DNA of 40,000 nt, taken from positions 14,736,445-14,776,444 of the forward strand of contig CM022677.1 in assembly GCA_012295275.1 (NCBI GenBank), given 5' to 3'. The DNA is from Chrysomallon squamiferum (Eukaryota > Mollusca > Gastropoda > Neomphalida > Peltospiridae). Within the stretch, counting starts at the first letter, position 1. Every line of letters starts with the position of its first letter. The position numbers and the translations under genes were made by a program. The notes under the pieces were generated by a model. That model saw only the letters and a program-made list of their open reading frames with translations. It was not told the origin of the DNA and ran no database searches. This document shows positions 31,628 through 40,000 of the stretch, one piece after another.

Positions 31628-34232
31628 GGCGAATATTTTGCATTCTATGGATTGATTGCTTCTGAAGATGAAAGTAGCGACAGACCTCTGATTGATACAG
31701 AATTCATTTCAACACTTGAAAGTGACATTAATCAATCGTGTGATGTAATTGCTGGTAAAGAAAATGTAAAAGTTTGACTGTAATTGTAAAATTGAAACTG
31801 CCGGAGAAGGAAGGACAAAGTGTAAAACGTGATACATTTCTCAGTTTTCCTCAGATGAAGTGCTGGAACTGAGAATTAATATGGCAGAATTCAACAAAGG
31901 TAAGAATGCATAGTTTGTAATATTTATAGATAAAGGGACTATCCTCAGTTTGTAGTCATTTTAATGTTTTCAAAAATTATTAAAATAACAGTTCATTTGG
32001 ATTTTTTTTAACTTATAAGTTATATATTAATATCAATAGTAGCCGAGCATAGATATTTAACATTGAATACATTTTTGGTTAGCCTAATGTTTTAGTATTA
32101 ATTAGTATTAATTTTAGCCATAAAATAATTTTGTATATAATATTTCTTAAACCTCCAAAATGTATGAACTTTGAAATTTAGCAATATAAATTATAATACT
32201 GACGTATTAAAGTAAAATAGTCTTTAAAAAGAAGAGGATGTTCATTGGATGGATGCAACTTAATTAGATTAGATCACAGTACTTTGCTTGCATAATTCTC
32301 TAATACTGTGAACATATAATATATTAACTCATTATTGAATAATATAAAAATGTTTTTTAAACAACAGGTAACTGACTAAATTTTAATATAATTTTAAAAA
32401 TACTTTATTTTGTGTTTTGCAACTGGAAAAGACATGATTCTACTTAGAGACTGTCAATGGAGAGATGACATGTTTAAAACCCTGCCGACAAACAGAACGT
32501 AAACTCCAGAGATTCTAAAACTGTAGAGAAACCTTCCAATTCATTGATGGGTAAGTGTGTTTTAAACCATTGATCATGAGTAGTTGATACTAAATTGCTA
32601 AATATTACTGCTAAGAATACATGATTAATTAAGAATTGAATGGTAAAATCGAAGTATTTTTTAAGTTGTTATTTTACATTTTTGTTCAGTCATCCAATTC
32701 AGTATATATATATATTTGTTTTGTTTTTTATTGAGGAGGGGTTCTAAATTTATTTCCCCACATTCTCTTTTTAGACTAGATATACCAAAGATATTTGATT
32801 AGTATACCAATGATTATATACAAGTGTTGCTACAAAGAACAATCACAAACATTATTTTTTAGTCTCTTTATTACAGCATTAATCAGAATAAACTAACAGC
32901 ATTGCTGAAGCACTACATCAGCATGGAGTAACTCCAAGACAGAAAACATGCAGTGAGAGAAAATTTAATTCCAATGTACTTAGTTCTGATGATACAGAGA
33001 GACTTGTCCAGTTTCTGCAGCATTTTGTGGAGGACCATGCATTCATCTTACCTGGCTGAGGACCAGGATTCAAGAGAAGTGATGTCAACATACTCCACAG
33101 ATCTGAGATGAAGGCTTCACTTTGAGTCATTACAGAAAACTTGCTATTGCACGAGGTAAGTTGATTGTGACTTCACACAAAAGATTCTTCACCAGCACGT
33201 GCACAACCAAATAAATTATAACGATTGATAAAACTACTTTTTCCTTTCAAACTGCTCATTAATATTTGTTCCTCTCCTTGGTCCTTAGAACATCTCTTTA
33301 TTATGCAAAATATTTCCACTGTGTTATGTTTTAATGAATTTGTTTTATTTTTAATACTACATAGTTATTTGAATGAATAGGTTGATATATTTGTGGGTTT
33401 TTTATATATACCTGTATAAGGATGTGTAGATATTTTGATTTATGCATAGATGAATATACATGTCAATATACATATATAATTTAATATGTATAAAAATCCC
33501 AACCTTTACTTCACTTCTTTATCAGGAGATGATTTAAACCAAACATTAAATTATACTTTATAGGAAAGATGCTTCAAACAGTACACTAATTCAAATAATC
33601 GTGCAAAAAAACATTTATATTTTTACTTAATTTCTGAGTTTTAAAGTTATTGATATTGTTACTCTTTTTATGGAAGATTAGTAATTAAATTATTTAGAAA
33701 TTGTTACTTGAAAAAATTATAACAATTTGCAGTGATTGTTTTAATACTTATTTATTTGTATGTCTCTTTTTTTTTTTGTTTTAGGTCATCGTGCCATAGG
33801 GAAATCCTCCTTTATTAATCTATGGAAGCTGCAAGTTCCATTCATAGTTGTTGGATGCCTTAGGACAGATCTGTGCTGGCAATGGAAACAAAACAACGAG
33901 ATGATTCACTAAACTGCCAGTCTTCCAGAAGATGAGAAACTGCGAGTGCTTGGTGCCAGTTTATTTCCTGTACCTAGAAAATGTGGGATTTTTTGAATTT
34001 GTTGTGAGGCCCTTCCTCAGCAGATTATTTGATTGATGAAGCTATGAGTAGTAGCAAGGGGTCTAATGTGGTAATTTCTTTACTACCATTTTCTACTGAA
34101 GTTTGGCCTGGGAGAAATGAAAGTAAATTGTGACAATTGTAGTGGACAAAATAAGAATCAATTTATGTTGTGCTATGCTGCAAGGAGGGTTATGATTGGA
34201 CTCCATACAGAAATAACACTTATCAACATTTT
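31628..34232 (+). pseudogene. Decayed multi-exon gene of an invertebrate multicopy family (DNCSGQNKN motif)
   Basis: Four exon remnants with good splice sites: 31628-31899 (CNCKIETAGEGRTKCK, FSSDEVLELRIN; donor CAAAG|GTAAG), 32432-32550 (DMILL then NCRETFQFIDG; donor GTAAGTG), 32877-33155 (HQHGVTPRQKTCSERK, RLVQFLQHFVEDHAFILPG, then GPGFKRSDV; donor GAG|GTAAG), and 33785 onward (GHRAIGKSSFINLWKL, LPEDEKLRVL, YLIDEAMSSSKGSNVVISLL, NCSGQNKNQFMLCYA, RVMIGLHTEI). From memory this order matches a large unnamed family, common in cnidarians and molluscs, with LPGRVPGF, LIDEA..xGKGANxVIS and HADNCSGQNKNN. The Asp-containing DNC motif suggests an RNase H-like fold, possibly of transposase origin; that is inference. 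Stops (TGA in the first exon, TAA and TAG later) and frameshifts break every exon. Intact introns show it is not a retrocopy. The remaining C-terminal part is missing after about 34232. Confidence 0.65.
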
Positions 34233-34234
34233 TT

Positions 34235-34450
34235 TTCTTTTAAAAAACAAAAACAAAAAAAGAAGCCCTGAGAAGGATTATAGTATATTATAATGTTTTC
34301 ATTGATCAGTAACATATTTTGTTTTATCTTTCCTCCTTTATCATTTTTATTCCATTTTTTAAAATTTACTTTAATGTATTTTATTTGTTTTTAACTGGCA
34401 TAAAATAAAAATAAATTAAAAAGAACAACATTTTTTTCTTTATGTTATTT
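34235..34450. other. AT-rich spacer
   Basis: Poly-A/T-rich spacer between the pseudogene and the repeat array. Nothing else seen. Confidence 0.5.
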
Positions 34451-34828
34451 AAATCAGTGGAAAGTGAAGGGTTTGCTGGGGTAATCAGTGTAAATATATT
34501 TAAAATTATGTAATTCAGAATAATTAGAATTTTTATATAATTGTTTTAAAAACACAAACAAATTTGAAATACCAAAATCCAAACCAGAAAAATAATATTT
34601 TATTTTATCTTCTTTTTCTTTACATTATTTAAATCAGGGGAAATCCAGGGTTTGTTGGGGGTTATAATTGTGAAAATATATTTAAAATTATGTAATTAGG
34701 GGTAATTAGAATTATTATATATATTCTTTTACCCTTTTTTTAATATTATTTAGATCAAGGGAAATCAAGAATTTGTTGTAAATGTAATTGAAGATTATGT
34801 AATTAGGAGTAATTGGAATTTTTATAAA

Positions 34829-34862
<34 letters not shown>

Positions 34863-35000
34863 AAAAAAAAAAAAAAACAAACAAAAATCATCTTTCCTTT
34901 TTATATAATTTAAATCGGGGAGAAAATAAATTGTTTCTTGGAGGTAATCATTGTGTGAATATATTTAAAATGTTGTAATTAGCATAAGAAGTGTCTATAA
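34451..35000 (-). repeat. Four-unit repeat array, inverted copy of 14.85-15.38 kb
   Basis: Units start near 34451, 34629, 34751 and 34902, each the reverse complement of the unit at 14.85-15.38 kb (AAATCAGGGGAAATCCAGGG, GTTTGTTGGGG, ATATTTAAAATTATGTAATT, AGGGGTAATTAGAATT). A long poly-A run (34832-34876) lies between the third and fourth units. Confidence 0.8.
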
Positions 35001-35004
35001 ATTT

Positions 35005-35613
35005 TTTCGTTAAAGAGCAAATTAATCACAGAACCTGTAATATTAATTATCACATAATATCTGGTAAAATGAAATAATCCATTTAATTAGAGTAATTTGG
35101 AGAGTGACAGAGACAGTAAGAAAGCCAGAGGGAAATATTTATATGTCATAACTTATACTTAAGTACATACACTTCTGCTATGCTCTGTTGGTCTGTCTGT
35201 CTGTCTGTATATAGAAAGAGCTTTCAAAGCAATAACACTGTATTCAAAATTATAAAAAGCAGCAATACCCTATGTATCCATCTGTTCATCCATGTTCAGT
35301 AACTATGTCTATGTACGTATATCTATTTATATATCATAATCTATCTATCTGTCTATGTATCTAACCAATTAAATGTTATTATATTAATGTACTAATTAGC
35401 CATTCCCTTTGGAAATGTTGCCACCCCTACACCACGGTGAGGTTTAGTACACGTAGGGGATGTTAGTAATGGTTAGTATTTGTTAAATGTTAGTATTTGT
35501 TAAAGTAGTTGTTAATGGTTAGTATTTGTTAAATGTTAGTATTTGGTTAATGGTTAGTCTCTTTCACTCTGTCTCTCTCTATCTGTTTCTGTCTCTGTTT
35601 TTCTGTATCTTCC

Positions 35614-35672
<59 letters not shown>

Positions 35673-36100
35673 AAATAACGTTTAATGAACTACATAAATA
35701 GATACATAGATACATAGGTTCATAATAATGATTATTTGTATTTATGTTAGAGGATTGGTATATAACTGAATGTGTGAATAAGAGTATCTTTATATGTGTG
35801 TTAGATAGATTATAGATAAATGGCTAGACTGAGAGAAACTGATATGTAGGTGTGGTTATATGTGTTTGTGTGTTACAGAGAGAGAACAAGTATTGACCTC
35901 TGTATGAAACAGAGAAGTGTGCCCTGTGTGTATGATTTTTCAGAGAATGAGAGCTAATTATATAAATAAATAAATAAATAAAGATAGATAGAGATAATAA
36001 AATTATTCACATAGTAGAATAAGAAAGAAATAGTTTAAGAAATAAAAACGAATAATTGTGCAGAGATTGTGGAAAAATCACATTCTTTTATATATTTCCT
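35005..36100. other. Gene-free stretch with minisatellite and microsatellites
   Basis: Short tandem GTTAGTATTTGTTAAAT units (35462-35555), (CT)n at 35618-35668, AAAT units about 35960-35982. No exon seen. Confidence 0.6.
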
Positions 36101-36149
36101 GTCACCATGACCTGTGACCTGTGCCAAGTAAAAGTTATATTGATTAGAC

Positions 36150-36535
36150 TTACCTCTCTTTAGTAATATGTGTTCACAAACATAGATTAGAGTTATGTCC
36201 CTTACGTGAGATGTACTCACTAATCTAACAAAATTATATGAGATGTACTCACTAAGCAAAGTAAGAATTATATCGATTAGTTATGTCACTAAAGGGAGAT
36301 AACTAATCGATATAATTCTTACTTTGCTTAGTGAGTACATCTCATATAATTTTGTTATCTCCCTTTAGTGATATCTCTTCACAAACATAGATTAGTTATG
36401 TCCCTTAGATGAGATCTACTCACTAAGCAAAGTAAAAATGATATCGATTAGTTATCTCCCTTTAGGGACATGTGTTCACAAATATATATTAGAGTTATCT
36501 CCCCTACGTGAGATGTACTCACTAAGCATACGTAC
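36150..36535. repeat. Repeat cluster with GTTATCTCCCTTTAG core and a 59-bp perfect inverted repeat
   Basis: Direct, diverged units begin near 36161, 36366 and 36461, each TTAGTGATATGTGTTCACAAA, CATAGATTAG, GTTATGTCCCTTACGTGAGA, TGTACTCACTAAGCAAAGTAA. Between the first two is a perfect inverted repeat: arms 36226-36284 and 36299-36357, 59 bases each with no mismatch, around a 14-base centre. The GGGAGATAACT core is one I associate with molluscan repeats (from memory). Confidence 0.9.
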
Positions 36536-36559
36536 GCTGATTATTAGGCGACTGAGATG

Positions 36560-38600
36560 ATAGAACAATTATTATTAGTCGCCCCCAAAAAATATTATTT
36601 GGGTGATCTGTTTTTTCTATAATAATAAGATAATAATTTTATAATAATTTTATCGCAAAAATTTAATCCCATAATAGTTCCCATGGTTCCATAATATCGG
36701 CTACGTTATTTGCCAACATCTATTTATAAACTCTACGGTAAAGAATTATCGGTTCGTTAATGGAACAAGTTATCACAGGAGATAGTTTGTAACTAATTGT
36801 TTGATTTATAAATGGAATTTAGTAAACTGTTGTAGTGTTTTGTTATTTAAATAATAAATCGTTGTTGTTCACGTGTTTGTTTAGGTGTGAGTTTATCAGT
36901 GTGTCAAGGGTTTTACAAGTATGATATTAGTGTAACTGGTCTCTATTTGATTGGTAGTGAAATATTATTCCTGATGTTTTTCACTATTTGTATTTTTCAA
37001 GTGTGGACTGATTTTAATTTTAGGTTGTTTCTTTTTAATTTTTTTATATTGTCTTCTGTATTTATTTATTTCCAATAAGCTCAGTCCACCACTCAGTGGA
37101 TATTTTGTTAGTGCAGTTTTTGGTTTTAGGTTTGTGTTCAGTGACAGCTGAGTCTATCATGTTGGTAAGTGAAGTGCAGTATGTGTCAGTGTTGATTTTT
37201 ATTTTAATATTTTTCCATGCTTTGTAGAATCCTTCTCAGTCTGCTTTGGTGAAATTTCAATTGGGTGTAAATATTGAGTTGTTGGAGAAGGTTTTCTTGC
37301 TATTGTAATTCAATTCATTTAGAACTTCTCATTGACTCAGTGCTGCAGTGTGTTTGCTGTTAGTGTTAAATCAGTGGTGAACTGGATACACTGGTGAAGG
37401 TGAATGTATCATCATTAAGAAAAACAAGAATGGAAAGACCTGTGTTAGGTGTTTATCATGTGAGAGATATGTTTTGTGTTAATGGGGGTTCTTTTGTTGA
37501 AATTATTTATTTTTGTTTGGCCGTGTTTACAATTTTCTTCATGTAGTTGCTGAAAGTTTACATGTTTTGTGAGGTATGAGAACTGGCTGGAGTTTCTATG
37601 GTGATGGACACTGCAGTAGCTGCATGCTAATGACTTGAGTTATGTCACTGTGTACTTTTTGTTGTGTGTCTGCAGGTCTGTCAGAGGCCACACTCAGGTA
37701 ACTGTGACCTCATTTCTGTGTGTTGGTAGATGTAGCTGTCAGTAGTAATTGATGTCATGGCAGGTTTGCTGTTAAAGTAAGTGTGGTCCAGTAAGTTGCT
37801 TTTTCCTCTGTACAATGACATTAACTAGCTTGGCTTTGTTTGTGAATAAATCTCGTTGCAAAACTTTTTAGTTTTAATTCCTTATTTCTAAACTGGTAAT
37901 ATATTTTGTGATATATTTAAAAAGTCAGATGGGTGTTGTTGATTTTTGTTGTTGTTTTTTTCACTCATTTGGCTTCGTATTGTTGTTGTTGTTGTGCAGA
38001 CTGTTTTACTGTTTGCTAAGTCAGAGTCTAGTGTAGGTAATTCCCAGTAAGAAAATGTTGATCCCACATTTTTAAAAACATCTTTAAGAGTTTTGTGGTG
38101 ATCCTGAAATACATTTTCCTTGGGTTGTTACTTTTTATGATCTGTGATGTTTTGTTGCTTATGGAGATTTATGCTTCTGTTTGGAGATTTTTTTGTTCTG
38201 TATTTGTATGCTGTGGTATATATATATATATATACACACACATTTCCCACATGTTAGGTTCACTCCCTTCATCCTCCATATCCCTACTGTTTTTATTTGT
38301 TTGATACCAAACTGTCCAAAGTTTCATTATTTTCTGTTCAGGGTTTTGTCTGTGTCAGTGTTTATTGGTGATTTATCTTGTTTTTTTATTTATCACCTTT
38401 TTGCTTCTTGTCAACGTTTTTTCTTTTTTAAAAATCAAATTTTGCCTTTTTAACCTGCTGTCTTTTGGAAATACTAACTTTCATTGCTGAATCATCTGAA
38501 TTAGTGATTTTTATGTTTTCCATGTTGTGTTTTTAGAGGTTGGTTTGTTGTTATTTTTCCTGGTTCTGAATGTCTAATGTGTGTAGTTGTGTATAACTGG
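36560..38600 (-). other. Possible decayed minus-strand coding element
   Basis: The plus strand is strongly T/G-biased over about 36885-38560, unlike the A/T-balanced surroundings. On the minus strand short open pieces read like degraded protein: ATG at about 38530 followed by MENIKITNSDDSAMKVSISK and a Lys-rich run, and later FQDHHKTLKDVFKNVGSTF, LPTLDSDLANSKTVC (about 38110-38000). It could be an old retrotransposon ORF1, but no diagnostic domain was recognised. (TA)n at about 38219-38240. Confidence 0.25.
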
Positions 38601-38642
38601 ATGTTAAATATTTATACTTCTAATGTGTCTCCATTTACTTTA

Positions 38643-38922
38643 ACACACACACACACACTGATATACATACATATATAAACATATACACACATACACACAA
38701 ACACACTAATGATAACAAAATAATACATGCATACTTATGTAAATTCAAACATCCCCCACACAGATATACATGTATATAAAAATACATACATATATAAATA
38801 CAAACACCCCTCAAAAACACACGCACACACGCGCACACACACACAAACACACACAAACACGCACGCACATACACACAAACACACACACACACACAAACAC
38901 ACACACAGACACACACAGACCT
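38643..38922. repeat. (CA)n-rich microsatellite field
   Basis: CA runs with interruptions (38643-38659, 38815-38922). Overlapping open frames on both strands are cysteine/valine or histidine/threonine repeat peptide. Confidence 0.95.
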
Positions 38923-38929
38923 TGCTTGC

Positions 38930-40000
38930 ACTTAATAGAAATAATACATACAAGTGTGAAAATTGTACATAAAAGGATATAACATGAATAATTATCAACT
39001 GTACAAAGAGAAATAAGACGTTTTCAGGATACAGTTTTATACTTTATTTATTTGTTTAGTTATTTAGTTATTCTACTTTGCTATCATGTAACTTGTTTGT
39101 TTTTCTGACATTCTAGTGAACTATCCATTTTGTTCTTTTCAGTTTGCTTCAACTCACTAAATATTCAACACTGAATAAATTATAGAAACTAATAAACTGT
39201 GTTCAGTTATTTTTGTGAAAAGAAAATATGTAATAATAACAATATTAACAGTGGTTATGCTAAAGAAATAAAATAATTAGACTTAAACGGACATTTTTAT
39301 ATGTGTAAGCAGTTCCGTGAATATAATTGTATATCTAAATATATTCTGTGTTATATATTAACATTTCAACATATCAGCAGTAAAAACTTCCACAATGATA
39401 CAATTTTAAGAGATATCATTAAAAAAAAACTGTAAATAATTTAAATCATACACAGTCATGAATCATAGTTGTATTTGTTACCAAGTAATATCCAGACACA
39501 TTCCACTTACTGTTCAGAAAGTTTAAACATTTCCTGAATTTATTTGTTTGAGTTAATAATAATAATAAAAAAAACAGTTATTAAAAACCAGTACAATTAA
39601 AGTAATAGATAACTTTATATGAGCTATTTCAAGATAACTTTATATGAACTATAATGAGCTATTTCAAGTGCGAGTAAAGTTAACAGATGTAGGTAACATA
39701 ATAAAAGTAATCTAACATTGTAATCTGTATTGGTCCTTTTCATGTATCTTGTTAAAACTTTTAAAGATTTTTGTTACTATTCTGTTTGTGTTTTTTTCCA
39801 ATTTTATTAAAAACAGGTAGCTGTACAGACAGATTAAAACAATGTAAAATAGTTTTCAAATTTAAATGAAATAATGACAGAAGAATTTTATTTGTATCAT
39901 ATAAATATGTTTTGTTTGATTACACTGGACTATGTACAAGTGTATTTTAAATATCACAACATTCACTGAAATAACTACTTTACAAAATAATAGAATAGTT
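38930..40000. other. Gene-free AT-rich right end
   Basis: No exon or element supported. A short local duplication, GATAACTTTATATGARCTAT, occurs at about 39608 and 39634. Confidence 0.5.

Noticed and set aside
32918-33130. 70-codon minus-strand open frame
   Set aside because: It is the antisense shadow of the third exon of the plus-strand pseudogene.
35200-36000. CRISPR-like or regular spaced repeats
   Set aside because: The repeats are simple microsatellites and short direct tandems without unique spacers, in a eukaryotic context.
38635-38998. Cys/Val-rich or His/Thr-rich open frames on both strands
   Set aside because: They are translations of a CA/TG microsatellite.

Overview
The window is eukaryotic nuclear DNA: very AT-rich, full of microsatellites, with spliced exons, decayed transposable elements and no compact operon-like genes. 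The spread repeat core GGGAGATAACT/GGGAGATTACTC (about 2150, 19145, 36295, 36355, 36455), a BEL/Pao remnant, an invertebrate-type TIR exon and an EGFR-family exon with invertebrate spacing all fit a lophotrochozoan, most likely a mollusc. That assignment is inference; no species can be named.

Left part (1-6300). An EGFR-family receptor gene lies on the minus strand. A signal-peptide exon (4492-4411) and the first receptor-L-domain exon (from 1983) have splice sites in matching phase. The L-domain exon hits an in-frame TAG at 1673-1675, and just beyond it stand about 17 copies of a ~75-bp tandem repeat (425-1660). Each repeat is made of the exon's own 3' end, its 5' splice site and the start of the next intron. 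The signal-peptide exon is itself duplicated about 615 bp away, where the copy has lost its start codon. Any downstream receptor exons would lie left of position 1.

Middle-left (7000-11000). A badly decayed, internally deleted BEL/Pao LTR retrotransposon (plus strand, about 7970-10345) sits between two stretches of imperfect ACT/ATT trinucleotide repeat. To its right is one clean TIR-domain exon on the minus strand (10979-10820).

Centre (11000-23000). Mostly non-coding, with diverged duplications, a four-unit repeat array (14.85-15.38 kb) that reappears in inverted orientation at 34.45-35.0 kb, a pogo-like MITE with TA target site (19381-19858), two possible small exons (17.4 and 20.35 kb), and an intronless prolyl 4-hydroxylase alpha copy (22694-21199, minus). 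That copy keeps all iron/2-oxoglutarate residues but carries one frameshift and two TAG codons.

Right part (23000-40000). Minisatellites (a ~46-bp family at 23.6-23.9 kb and a 29-bp family containing ACGTACGT at 25.25-26.0 kb), two weak minus-strand exon candidates around 27.6-28.0 kb, a tRNA-derived SINE (30.09 kb), a decayed plus-strand gene of at least four exons (31.63-34.23 kb) from an invertebrate multicopy family with a DNCSGQNKN motif, a repeat cluster with a 59-bp perfect inverted repeat (36226-36357), and long microsatellites. No intact full-length gene is present. The genic content is exons of two receptor or adaptor genes running off or isolated in the window, plus pseudogenes and mobile-element debris.
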